Made by a program: the position numbers and the translations under genes
In this document: piece by piece, positions 1 to 6,046 of the stretch
How the letters are laid out: every line of letters starts with the position of its first letter
How positions within the stretch are numbered: position 1 is the stretch's first letter
From: Hyphomonas sp.
GTDB lineage: Bacteria; Pseudomonadota; Alphaproteobacteria; Caulobacterales; Hyphomonadaceae
Direction: 5' to 3'
DNA: 6,046 bases
NCBI GenBank assembly: GCA_024743015.1
Contig: JANSXJ010000225.1
Coordinates: 1-6,046 of the forward strand
The notes under the pieces: model-generated
Database searches by the model: none
Told to the model about the DNA's origin: nothing
Seen by the model: the letters and a program-made list of their open reading frames with translations, nothing else

Positions 1-2
1 AG

Positions 3-173
3 GTGCACCCGAAATCGGACGAAGAGGTCGAAAAATGGCCTCAAACGGTCCTCACAGGTGTCGAAGGAGCCCGAACCCATCCCAGCGCCACCGCTCATGA
101 CATCAAATCACGAAAAACCGGTCGGCTCTTGCGCGTGTCCACTTGCATTGTTCAATGATCACGTCAATTACGA
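3..173 (+). other. Possible 3' tail of an upstream gene, unrecognised
   Basis: The third forward frame is open from the left edge to a TGA at 171-173, about 56 codons. It starts VHPKSDEEVEKWPQTVLTG and is acidic and coding-like for its first 40 residues, then basic and less convincing. It could be the C-terminus of a gene that begins outside the window. I do not recognise the family. A competing frame (58-318) is open over the same stretch and gives a proline-rich, low-complexity peptide that looks no better. Neither is supported beyond being open. Confidence 0.2.
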
Positions 174-182
174 ATTGAACGT
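161..182. repeat. Operator-like inverted repeat
   Basis: The left arm ACGTCAATT (161-169) and right arm AATTGAACGT (173-182) are inverted copies around the 3-base centre ACG, with one unpaired A in the right arm. The inner TCAATT/AATTGA pairing is perfect. The site sits about 140 bases upstream of the methyltransferase gene, in sequence with no convincing gene. It could be a binding site for a dimeric regulator or a small cruciform. There is no T-run, so it is not a standard terminator. The role is inference only. Confidence 0.3.
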
Positions 183-226
183 CGAACTCGAAAGTCAAGC
201 GGATCCGAAGCCACAAAAAGGAAGAG

Positions 227-318
227 AAGGAGGGCGATCGAGATTGATGCGCCATATGTTCTGGACGAATAAGCATCAGTGTGAAATGCGTTACAATTCG
301 CGCAATACACAGTTTTAG
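227..318 (+). promoter_or_regulatory. Strong Shine-Dalgarno with a short leader-like ORF
   Basis: AAGGAGGG at 227-234 is the best ribosome-binding match in the window. It precedes TTG at 244 (spacing about 10) and ATG at 247 (spacing about 13). Reading from 244 or 247 gives only 23-24 codons, ending in TAG at 316-318, three bases before the ATG of the methyltransferase and in the same frame as it. The methyltransferase ATG has only a poor ribosome site of its own (AGGG one base upstream). The short ORF could therefore deliver ribosomes to it by translational coupling. Alternatively, the TAG may be a chance stop in untranslated leader. Confidence 0.3.
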
Positions 319-321
319 GGC

Positions 322-1014
322 ATGACTAGTCGTTGGTCTCGATTTTCGCGCGCGATATCTACTCTTCGCCACACGTATCGTGTGTTTTTAGGCCACGGTG
401 TCAGCTTTTCTCAATTTGGCGAAGACCTGCTGGTCTCAAGGATCGCCTCAATCCCGACGGACAGCTTCTATATTGACGTCGGAGCGGCGTATCCAGTGAA
501 GAATTCCAATACGTTCAGGTTCTATTTGCGAGGGGGAAACGGTTTGACGATTGAACCGAATCCCGACTTAGTGAGGCAGCATCAGCGCATCAGACCTAGG
601 GACATTTGTATCTCGGCGGGGATATCGACTACTGAGGAAGTTTTAGCTTACTATCGTTTTGAGATACCCGACTACAATACTTTCGATAAAGATACGGTGA
701 GGCGATTGAAATTAGAAGGAATGGCGCCTCGTGATACTCTCTATATTCCAACTGTTACACTTTCTTCTATACTTGAACGTAATGTAGGGATGAGAACGAT
801 TGACTTTATGAGTATAGATTGCGAGGGCATGGACCTTGATGTTGTGCGTTCTTCGAATTGGGATCGTTTTCGCCCTCGTATTCTTGCTATCGAAGATCAT
901 GATTGGAGTTTTGAGTTGCCGAAGGAAAGTCAGATAGAGAAATATTTATACGAAGTTGATTATAGGCTAGCCGCTCGTCTTAGCTATACAAGCATATACG
1001 TAATTGCACGATAA
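322..1014 (+). CDS. FkbM family SAM-dependent methyltransferase
   Basis: Predicted cytoplasmic enzyme that transfers a methyl group from S-adenosylmethionine, by family analogy to a hydroxyl on a sugar of the surface glycan. The protein is 230 residues, normal for a stand-alone FkbM-type domain. Visible landmarks are SQFGED near residues 30-35, typical just before the fold in this family; the SAM-binding motif I segment YIDVGAAYP (50-58); the acidic second-strand motif IEPNP (77-81); and the strand-4 motif DFMSIDCEGMD (161-171). The C-terminus ends in a strand-like segment, as expected, so the gene looks complete. There is no signal peptide or membrane span. ATG 322 is the first start after an in-frame TAG at 316-318; its ribosome site is weak. 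The glycosyltransferase downstream follows within about 16 bases, so the two are probably co-transcribed. The methyl acceptor cannot be read from sequence. Confidence 0.88.
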   Translation: MTSRWSRFSRAISTLRHTYRVFLGHGVSFSQFGEDLLVSRIASIPTDSFYIDVGAAYPVKNSNTFRFYLRGGNGLTIEPNPDLVRQHQRIRPRDICISAGISTTEEVLAYYRFEIPDYNTFDKDTVRRLKLEGMAPRDTLYIPTVTLSSILERNVGMRTIDFMSIDCEGMDLDVVRSSNWDRFRPRILAIEDHDWSFELPKESQIEKYLYEVDYRLAARLSYTSIYVIAR

Positions 1015-1030
1015 CTGCGGTTCCGGTAAT

Positions 1031-2041
1031 TTGAAAGTCCACATTTCTGCGTACGCTTCCCAAGGTAGACGGCACGGTGGCGTTAAGCGGAGTGAGCAGC
1101 TGGGGGAGCTGGCGCGAGCCGAACACTGCGAGTTGCTCTCTTTATCATTTTCGCCAAATAAGGCTTTGGGTGTGCTCCTGCGTTCACCTCTATCCGTACT
1201 GCGGGTGCTTCCTGTCGCGATTTGGCTCGGGTGGCGTTTCTTCGGTCTGCGTGGGGGCGCAGCAGCCTTGGTTTTTGGAGGCTGGCTCCATGCCGAACTG
1301 CGTCGACGCGATTGGCCCGAAATTGGGCTCGAGATCGCTCCGGGGCGGTCAATGCTAGTGGGAAATGTCTTGGCCTCCCTAGACATTCACTTCACGGCCT
1401 ATCCTCATAACCTCGAATTCATGGTGCGGGGTCAAAAGCAGCACATGCTGAGCTCCCATCAAACTGCATTCGCCGCTGAGATGCATGTTTACCGAAAAGC
1501 TCATATGGTACGCACAATAAGCTCGTTTGATGCATTGGTTCTCCAATCACTGGGAGTTGATTCTGTAGATGCGCTACCCTACCAACCTCCCAACTCCGAT
1601 GTCGCCGAACTGGCGTTGATCCGCGAGCAGCGAGGGTCGCAACAGAGGCAAAAGCCATACGCGGACAGCTTCATTCTGATCCTTGGATCTGCTGGAAATC
1701 CACCCACTCGTGAAGGGTTTGAACGACTTCTCGAAATAATTGCAGATCACGAGGTAAGTCACCATTATATAGTGGCGGGCTTTGGGACTGAAATTCTAAT
1801 GACTCTGGCACCGCAAAACGTCGACGTGCTCGGAGAAGTTAATGATGGCGATTTGCGAAGACTGATGGTCACATGCGACGCTCTTCTGGTTTACCAGCCT
1901 CCTACGTCAGGTATGCTTACACGAATTGTAGAGGCCGCATTGGCTGGCATTCCTACATACGTGTTGGGTGGGTACCTACAAGCCAAAGAACTCCAAAACG
2001 AAGAAATTCATTCCATCAGGTCGCTTGACGAACTGCCGTAG
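1031..2041 (+). CDS. GT-B glycosyltransferase (GT4-like), C-terminus probably lost by frameshift
   Basis: Putative cytoplasmic retaining glycosyltransferase that uses a nucleotide sugar for polysaccharide assembly. The open frame has a TTG at 1004 overlapping the methyltransferase end. I prefer TTG 1031, because translation then begins KVHISAYASQG, a normal first strand of the GT-B N-terminal domain. No ATG or good ribosome site exists for either. Numbered from TTG 1004: a linker-proximal segment YPHNLEFMVRGQ (133-144) corresponds to the histidine-containing strand common in GT4 enzymes. The C-terminal Rossmann domain starts at DSFILILGSAG (221-231). RIVEAALAGIPTYVLGGY (308-325) is the nucleotide-sugar-binding region. 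The reading frame stops soon after, at LDELP-TAG, leaving out the C-terminal helices usual in the family. A coding-like tail continues in another frame to 2157. The protein is therefore probably shortened; activity is uncertain. Confidence 0.78.
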   Translation: MKVHISAYASQGRRHGGVKRSEQLGELARAEHCELLSLSFSPNKALGVLLRSPLSVLRVLPVAIWLGWRFFGLRGGAAALVFGGWLHAELRRRDWPEIGLEIAPGRSMLVGNVLASLDIHFTAYPHNLEFMVRGQKQHMLSSHQTAFAAEMHVYRKAHMVRTISSFDALVLQSLGVDSVDALPYQPPNSDVAELALIREQRGSQQRQKPYADSFILILGSAGNPPTREGFERLLEIIADHEVSHHYIVAGFGTEILMTLAPQNVDVLGEVNDGDLRRLMVTCDALLVYQPPTSGMLTRIVEAALAGIPTYVLGGYLQAKELQNEEIHSIRSLDELP

Positions 2042-2157
2042 AGCTTTTTTGAGAGTTATTGAGTGAATCAGCCGATGTGGTCCCGTTGGCCCAGGCATCG
2101 GAGATATCTTGGTTTAGGGGACACTTTTCCGTTGATGAAGGAGAGCGCCTATTGTGA
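2038..2157 (+). pseudogene. Displaced C-terminal tail of the upstream glycosyltransferase
   Basis: Immediately after the glycosyltransferase stop, the frame beginning at 2038 reads VELF, a TGA (2050-2052), then ELLSESADVVPLAQASEISW and a further 14 residues to a TGA at 2155-2157. The composition is protein-like. Adding this segment would bring the enzyme to about 370-385 residues, the usual range for GT-B glycosyltransferases. The simplest explanation is a one-base loss around 2036-2040, plus a stop mutation at 2050 or a second small indel at the T6 run (2045-2050). No homolog comparison was possible, so chance openness remains an alternative. Confidence 0.4.
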
Positions 2158-2188
2158 CGAGAAGGAAGCTCTCTGGCTTATCCCGAGG

Positions 2189-2360
2189 GACAACGCCATA
2201 TGCCAGAGATTCTTCATCGCTGGACAGCGAGCTGCTCGAACAGCAAAAGTCCCAGTCCAAGGTGGAGGCGCGCATGGCGAACTTTGAGTACATCGAGAGA
2301 CAATGCGACCCCACGCGAAGCCATTCGGCGTTCGGCTACCAGTCACGCATCATCTACGAT
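2189..2360 (+). pseudogene. IS3-family transposase (OrfB) C-terminal remnant, frameshifted
   Basis: Two frames together rebuild the end of an IS3-family DDE integrase-type transposase. Bases 2189-2215 encode DNAICQRFF, matching the family's YDNAMxESFFATL block, which contains the region around the catalytic glutamate; here that residue reads Q or R. From 2217 the next frame continues SLDSELLEQQ, then KVEARMANFEYIE, then PTRSHSAFGY. These correspond to the family's ECELL, EARxAxFDYIE and NPxRRHSALGYLSP blocks. The join at 2216 needs a two-base loss or one-base gain. Everything upstream (OrfA and the DD part of the catalytic core) is gone, so the scrap is dead. It lies directly against the broken glycosyltransferase end and may mark the event that damaged it. 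Confidence 0.75.
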
Positions 2361-2706
2361 ACGAATCAGGTTGAACGGCCGGAATCTGGTAGGACGCAAC
2401 TATCCACACGACCGAGAGCGCCGCAGTGCTACTTCTTCCCTTGCTGCGTGAATTTCTTCTCCGATCGGGGCCATGCCGGCGCAGAACTCAAGCCGGCCCT
2501 CGTCGATGAGGCGGCTGGCCCCGTCAGATCGACAGGCGCTTCGGTGACAAGAATGGTTTGGCTCGGTCGATGCTGCAAGAATGGACGGTGGCCAAAAGTA
2601 CACCATCGCCTCATCCCACGCATGGATTCTCAGCGTAGTTTATTTGAAGCGCAACGCGCTACATTGTACGGAAGATAATACTCCAGCACAACACTAAACC
2701 ACAATC
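2361..2706. other. Gene-free stretch, probable mobile-element debris
   Basis: About 345 bases between the IS3 scrap and the next glycosyltransferase. Long open frames exist on both strands (for example the continuation of the 2154-2678 frame, and 2400-2606 on the minus strand), but their translations are rich in Arg, Ser, Pro and Cys and match no family I know. Bases 2420-2600 are clearly more GC-rich than the gene that follows, consistent with foreign debris. A small hairpin, AGCGC-AAC-GCGCT, lies at 2648-2660. A GATAAT-like -10 element (2674-2679) stands 27 bases before ATG 2707, but no well-spaced -35 accompanies it. The promoter of the downstream pair may be here. Confidence 0.4.
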
Positions 2707-3588
2707 ATGATAACTCCGAAACTGAATATCGAGGAGAAATTTATTACTGTTGGTAATAATAAACCATTGATATCAATAATTGTGCCAACTTTTAATTCCG
2801 AAGTGTTCATATCCGATATGATGGAATCTCTTTCGGCTCAGACGTCACGCGATTTTGAATTGATAATATCGGATGGTAAGTCTTCCGATAAGACTATTGA
2901 GATCGTGAGGAGCTATGAATTGCCATATTTGTCGATTGATTGCCGTCCTGACAAAGGTGTTTGGGACGCACTTAACCGTGGGTTTTCGCTTGCCAGAGGT
3001 GACGTCTTGTGCTGGCTAAACAGTGACGATTTTTACGTTCGTGATGATGTTGTTGAGATTGTTGCAAGAGCATTTGCCGAGCCCGCAGTCGAGTTCGCAT
3101 ACGGTCACACTTATATCGTTGATAGGGAAGGATATATAACCAGAGAACTTTTTGCGCATGTGCCCTCATTTGGTCTACGAGATCGCGGCAACAACTTGAT
3201 CACGGGAAGCATGTTTTTTCGGGCTAACCTTTGGCGTAGCTTTGGAGGGTTCTCGGGGAAATACAAGTATGCATTCGAGTACGAAATAAAGAGACATCTT
3301 TCTGCGAACATTTCTAAGCCGACGCTGATCGATAGCTTTATTTCCAGTTTTCGCCGACACGGTGACGGCATTACCGACAGATATGCTGACGTAATCAAAT
3401 CTGAAGCAGCGGAAATTTTTGGGAGTAGGGACGTTGTCGCGAAAACGGTGGTAAAGGCTGAGAGATATTACTCTCTATTTGTCCAAGGGAATTTCCTGGG
3501 CGCTCTTCGTTCCTCGTTCCCCGCTTTGAACAAGAGTGAACACTGGTCATCCAGATTCCACACCGAGCAAGCTTCAGAAAGACGATGA
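2707..3588 (+). CDS. Glycosyltransferase family 2 (GT-A fold), WcaA/WfgS-like
   Basis: Predicted cytoplasmic inverting glycosyltransferase that adds one sugar to the growing lipid-linked repeat unit. The protein has 293 residues and the GT2 landmarks in order: the first nucleotide-binding strand LISIIVPTFNSE (21-32); the uracil-contacting Asp region ELIISDGKSSD (51-61); PDKGVWDALNRGF (81-93), a block typical of the PDxGxYDAMNKG subgroup; and the metal-binding DXD-type motif WLNSDD (103-108). GSMFFRANLWRSFGGF (167-182) and RRHGDGIT (216-223) form the acceptor side. No membrane spans are visible. ATG 2707 is the earliest in-frame ATG; no good Shine-Dalgarno precedes it. The gene is AT-richer than the sequence on either side. 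It overlaps the next gene by ATGA, so the two are translationally coupled. The donor and acceptor sugars cannot be named. Confidence 0.9.
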   Translation: MITPKLNIEEKFITVGNNKPLISIIVPTFNSEVFISDMMESLSAQTSRDFELIISDGKSSDKTIEIVRSYELPYLSIDCRPDKGVWDALNRGFSLARGDVLCWLNSDDFYVRDDVVEIVARAFAEPAVEFAYGHTYIVDREGYITRELFAHVPSFGLRDRGNNLITGSMFFRANLWRSFGGFSGKYKYAFEYEIKRHLSANISKPTLIDSFISSFRRHGDGITDRYADVIKSEAAEIFGSRDVVAKTVVKAERYYSLFVQGNFLGALRSSFPALNKSEHWSSRFHTEQASERR

Positions 3589-4841
3589 AACGACCGCCAA
3601 ATGTAGCAGTTGCGATGCTTGGCGCGCGTATGCATTACGCCGTACCTGCTCTTTTGAATGATGCCAATCTGTTAGCTGGGTTTTTTACTGACAGTTACAT
3701 TGGTAACAAGCCGATGATGAGAAGAATACTGGATGCGATTCCAGATAACCTGATGAAGGGACCGCTAGGCAGCCTTGCGGGTCGGTTCTCTGAACAACTG
3801 TCACCTAGTTTGGTTCACAGTGATGAGTTCTTAGGGTTTTGGTATTGGTCGGCCTTGCATTTGGCAAAGGGAGACCTGTCGAGGACTGAGAACGTGCAGG
3901 CAGAGGCAGCTCGCCGGCTCGCAGAAAATGCCATTGATCGCGATTTTTGTGGCGCGGGGATAGTATGGGGTTTCAACACTGCTTCAGTGGAGTTGTTTGA
4001 AGCCGCAAGCGCAAAGGGTATTCGTTGTGTCCTGGAGCAGACTCTCTTGCCCTATGCTCTGGAAACAAAACTCCTGAGGCGGGAAGCGCGTGATTGGCCA
4101 ATGTGGCAGCCTGGGTTTGATGACCCCCAGATGAAGCGTACCCACATCGCTCGCGAAGCCCGTGAATGGGAACTTGCGGATTATGTGGTTGGAGGGTCTG
4201 CGTTTGTAGCTGACGGACTGGCTGCGTCCGGCGTGGCAGTAGAACGTATCCGCACGATACCATACGGGGTTGATCCTGGCCGTTTCCGCCCGGCGCCGGG
4301 CGTTAGCCAGCGCAATCCCGACGCGCGCCTGAAAGTGCTGTTTGTGGGAGAAGTGGGGCTTCGCAAAGGGGCACAGTATTTGTTACAGGCGCTCGCTCAG
4401 TTAGGTCCGTCTGTGGTTGAAGCGCGGTTTGCTGGGCGAATTGCGCTTTCACCGGATCGCCTTTCTCCTTTTGGTCGAGTCGCTCAGTTTCTTGGACCCA
4501 TCCCGCGTCTTCGCATGCCGGACTTGTATAGATGGGCAGATGTTTTTGTATTGCCATCAATAATTGAAGGATCTGCAACGGTCGTTTACGAAGCAATTCT
4601 ATCCGGTCTTCCAGTTGTGGTAACGCCGAATGTTGGATCTATTGTACAAAACCATAAAGAGGGGCGAATTGTTCCAATTCGTGACTCTGATTCAATCGCT
4701 AGAGCTCTATCCGACTATGCAGAGAACCCGGATATATTGGCGGCACATTCGATGGCCGCTCGCGCTGCCATTCCTAGGGCAAGTCTAACGCGCTATCGTC
4801 GCGACCTTCAGGCCCTTATTGTTGAGATACAGAACGCATAA
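3585..4841 (+). CDS. Glycosyltransferase family 4 (GT-B fold)
   Basis: Predicted retaining glycosyltransferase of 418 residues, full length for the family, acting at the inner face of the cytoplasmic membrane. The N-terminal domain begins PNVAVAMLGARMHYAVPALL and includes GIVWGFNTASVELFEAA (125-141). The domain junction carries TIPYGVDPGRF (224-234), the usual PxGVD motif. The C-terminal domain opens with KVLFVGEVGLRKG (250-262), where Arg and Lys correspond to the conserved phosphate-binding residues. The E-x7-E signature is E328-GSATVVY-E336, followed by AILSGLPVVVTPNVGS. The gene starts inside the stop of the preceding GT2 gene (ATGA at 3585-3588), with a weak AGAAAG ribosome site at about 8-10 bases. 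The pair is one transcription unit. Nothing looks damaged. The linkage formed is unknown; an O-antigen, capsule or exopolysaccharide role is inferred from context. Confidence 0.92.
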   Translation: MKRPPNVAVAMLGARMHYAVPALLNDANLLAGFFTDSYIGNKPMMRRILDAIPDNLMKGPLGSLAGRFSEQLSPSLVHSDEFLGFWYWSALHLAKGDLSRTENVQAEAARRLAENAIDRDFCGAGIVWGFNTASVELFEAASAKGIRCVLEQTLLPYALETKLLRREARDWPMWQPGFDDPQMKRTHIAREAREWELADYVVGGSAFVADGLAASGVAVERIRTIPYGVDPGRFRPAPGVSQRNPDARLKVLFVGEVGLRKGAQYLLQALAQLGPSVVEARFAGRIALSPDRLSPFGRVAQFLGPIPRLRMPDLYRWADVFVLPSIIEGSATVVYEAILSGLPVVVTPNVGSIVQNHKEGRIVPIRDSDSIARALSDYAENPDILAAHSMAARAAIPRASLTRYRRDLQALIVEIQNA

Positions 4842-4877
4842 GCGCCTACCTCTGCCTGGAGTCCTTAAATGGCGCTT
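4840..4877 (+). repeat. 7-bp inverted repeat just after the GT4 stop
   Basis: AAGCGCC (4840-4846), overlapping the stop codon, is perfectly complementary to GGCGCTT (4871-4877) across a 24-base loop. It is not followed by a T-run, so it is at best a weak or factor-assisted terminator or mRNA-stabilising stem. It could instead be part of an insertion-sequence end. A match of this length can also arise by chance. Confidence 0.25.
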
Positions 4878-5140
4878 CGGGCACAGGCCAGCACAAGTCA
4901 GAGCAGTCACGCTCGATCGAAAAACTATGTTCTGCGAACAGCGCCGATTCAAGATGCCAGTTCACCCGCGCGTGGCTGTTCGGATGCCATTGCAATTCAG
5001 CAAATACGAGAAGTGAGCCAGATACTCCAATGTAGCGCCAATCCCATGCACGACGTCCGAGCGGCGACACAGCGATCGAAGGTCTTGATCTCGGATCTGG
5101 ACGACTGCCAGAACCTCGCCACGGCTGATCGATTGTGATT
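4842..5140. other. Non-coding flank of the IS110 element; candidate left end
   Basis: About 300 bases without a recognisable gene between the GT4 stop and the transposase start. Open frames on both strands translate to unconvincing Arg/Ser/His-rich peptides. Two possible stems lie inside. The first is GG-A-TCTGG (5093-5100) with CCAGA-A-CC (5108-5115): seven pairs, one A-A mismatch and loop ACGACTG. The second is a weaker TGGC/GCCA stem (4973-4976 with 4986-4989). IS110-group elements carry a structured bridge RNA in the non-coding end before the transposase, so this region is where one would lie. IS1111-group elements carry theirs on the other side, and this transposase has IS1111-like features. 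IS110 elements lack standard terminal repeats, so I cannot fix the element's left boundary by eye. Confidence 0.4.
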
Positions 5141-6046
5141 ATGGGATGGCCCGCCCCTCTCCGGAGCGATGTCGATTTTGTGCTTGGAATTGATCTTGGC
5201 AAGAACGTGTGCAGCCTGGTCGGGTTGGTCCGGGCTGGCGCTGTTGTCTTACGTCGCCGGCTTCGCCGTGACGGAGTTGCGGATTTCGTCAGGTCCTTGC
5301 CGGCATGCATCGTGGCGATGGAAGCGCGCTGCGGGGCGCACCATATTGGCCGCGTGCTCGGTGCTGCCGGTCACACGATCCGGCTGATGTCGCCGGAATA
5401 TGTGCGACCTTATGTGAAGGCGAACAAGAACGACAACCATGATGCCGAGGCGATCGCTGAGGCCGCGACGCGGCCGACGATACGCTTTGTGCCGGTCAAG
5501 AGCGCGGCGCAATCGGACATCCAGGCCCTGCACCGGGCGCGCTCGCGTCTGGTGGCCGAGCGCACGGCGCTGATCAACCATCTGCGCGCGCTGCTGCTGG
5601 AACGTGGGATCGTAGCGCCGAAAGGAAGAAAGCAGTTGGAGGCGCAACTGTTCGTCTTTGCGGACGAGGATGATCGCCGATTGTCGCCGCGCATGCGCCT
5701 GCTGGCCGAGGACCTGCGAGCCGAGTGGCGTCATCTCGATGAGCGGATTGCCGCATTCGATGCCGAGTTCGTGGCTATGGCGCGTGAGGACGAAGCCGCC
5801 CGTCGGCTTGCAACGATCCCCGGGATCGGCGTCATCAACGCCACCGCGCTTGTCGCTGCGATCGGCGATGCGCGCAGCTTTGCTCGCGGCCGTGATCTTG
5901 CCGCCTGGCTGGGCCTTACACCCCGGCAGGCGACCACTGGCGGCGAGCCGCGACTGCTGGGCATCTCTCCACGTTACCTGCGCGCCAACCTGATCCACGG
6001 TGCCCGTGCGGTGCTACCGCGCATTTTGGTTCAGAACACGCCGCTG
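5141..6046 (+). CDS. IS110-family transposase (IS1111-like), 3' end outside the window
   Basis: Continuous frame from ATG 5141 to the right edge (302 residues); about 40 more are expected. IS110 transposases pair a RuvC-like DEDD nuclease domain with a C-terminal serine-containing domain and move seekRNA/bridge-RNA-guided elements without flanking target duplication. The DEDD residues are all present: D18 in LGIDLGKN, E61 in VAMEARCGAHH, and D98 and D101 in NKNDNHDAEAIAEA. A coiled-coil-like middle section (about 125-225) leads to the Transposase_20 domain: LATIPGIGVINATALVAAIG, AAWLGLTPRQ and TTGGE (265-269). The IVAMEA, KxNKND and RFVPVKS phrases are IS1111-like. Starts at GTG 5135 or GTG 5180 are possible; no clear ribosome site decides. 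After GIS the sequence goes PRYLRANLIHGAR, shorter than the usual KRGNxYLRxxLIHGAR, suggesting a small in-frame deletion. The copy may be defective. Confidence 0.9.
   Translation, partial: MGWPAPLRSDVDFVLGIDLGKNVCSLVGLVRAGAVVLRRRLRRDGVADFVRSLPACIVAMEARCGAHHIGRVLGAAGHTIRLMSPEYVRPYVKANKNDNHDAEAIAEAATRPTIRFVPVKSAAQSDIQALHRARSRLVAERTALINHLRALLLERGIVAPKGRKQLEAQLFVFADEDDRRLSPRMRLLAEDLRAEWRHLDERIAAFDAEFVAMAREDEAARRLATIPGIGVINATALVAAIGDARSFARGRDLAAWLGLTPRQATTGGEPRLLGISPRYLRANLIHGARAVLPRILVQNTPL

Noticed and set aside
58..318. 86-codon + strand frame starting GTG
   Set aside because: No recognisable domain and proline/charge-rich composition; only its last 24 codons have a good ribosome site, which is reported as the leader-like ORF.
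967..1386. 139-codon minus-strand frame
   Set aside because: Antisense to the glycosyltransferase, with basic low-complexity composition.
2063..2287. 74-codon + strand frame starting GTG
   Set aside because: Its only meaningful part is DNAICQRFF, which belongs to the frameshifted IS3 remnant. The rest is antagonised by the better tail in another frame.
2154..2678. 174-codon + strand frame as one real gene
   Set aside because: Only about 50 residues in the middle match anything (IS3 OrfB C-terminus). The start lies in unrelated sequence and the second half is unrecognisable, so it is treated as a remnant plus debris.
4846..5310. 154-codon open frame on the minus strand
   Set aside because: Low-complexity Arg/Ser/Pro-rich start, overlap with the transposase N-terminus, and no recognisable domain.
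5169..5387. Short ATG frame across the transposase start
   Set aside because: It is out of frame with the clear LGIDLGKN catalytic motif and has no family signal.
5249..5998. 249-codon open frame on the minus strand
   Set aside because: It is exactly antisense to the IS110 transposase, whose motifs are clear. Its translation is Arg/Gln/His-rich with no family signal, typical of a GC-rich shadow frame.
1..6046. tRNA, rRNA, CRISPR array, toxin-antitoxin or defence genes
   Set aside because: No cloverleaf, rRNA-like stretch, regularly spaced repeats or matching protein motifs were found by eye on either strand.

Overview
The window looks like a surface-polysaccharide (exopolysaccharide, capsule or O-antigen) biosynthesis island. 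It comes from a Gram-negative, probably alphaproteobacterial (rhizobial-type) genome. The host guess rests mainly on the IS110-family transposase at the right end, which reads like those common in Rhizobiales, and on that segment being visibly more GC-rich than the glycosyltransferase genes. No ribosomal or housekeeping gene is present to confirm it. All convincing genes are on the + strand.

Layout. Bases 1-321 hold no recognisable gene: an open tail at the very start, an operator-like inverted repeat (161-182), and a strong Shine-Dalgarno in front of a 24-codon leader-like ORF. Next come an FkbM-type SAM methyltransferase (322-1014) and a GT-B glycosyltransferase (about 1031-2041). The second ends abruptly; another frame just beyond it (2038-2157) looks like its displaced C-terminus. 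Bases 2158-2706 are a decay zone: a frameshifted C-terminal scrap of an IS3-family transposase (2189-2360), then about 345 bases with no recognisable gene. A second two-gene unit follows, a GT2 glycosyltransferase (2707-3588) overlapping a GT4 glycosyltransferase (3585-4841) by ATGA. Bases 4842-5140 are non-coding and probably contain the left end of an insertion sequence. The IS110-family transposase begins near 5141 and runs off the window at 6046.

How the genes may work together. The glycosyltransferases would each add one sugar to a lipid-linked repeat unit at the inner face of the cytoplasmic membrane. The FkbM enzyme would O-methylate a sugar hydroxyl on that glycan. No flippase, polymerase, export or nucleotide-sugar genes are in view, so the polymer type cannot be assigned. 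IS scars lie between and beside the two gene pairs, and base composition is uneven, which suggests a cassette assembled by transfer and still eroding.

No clearly new system is visible. The points most worth following are the non-coding flank of the IS110 element (a possible bridge-RNA region), the broken end of the first glycosyltransferase, and the frameshifted IS3 scar.
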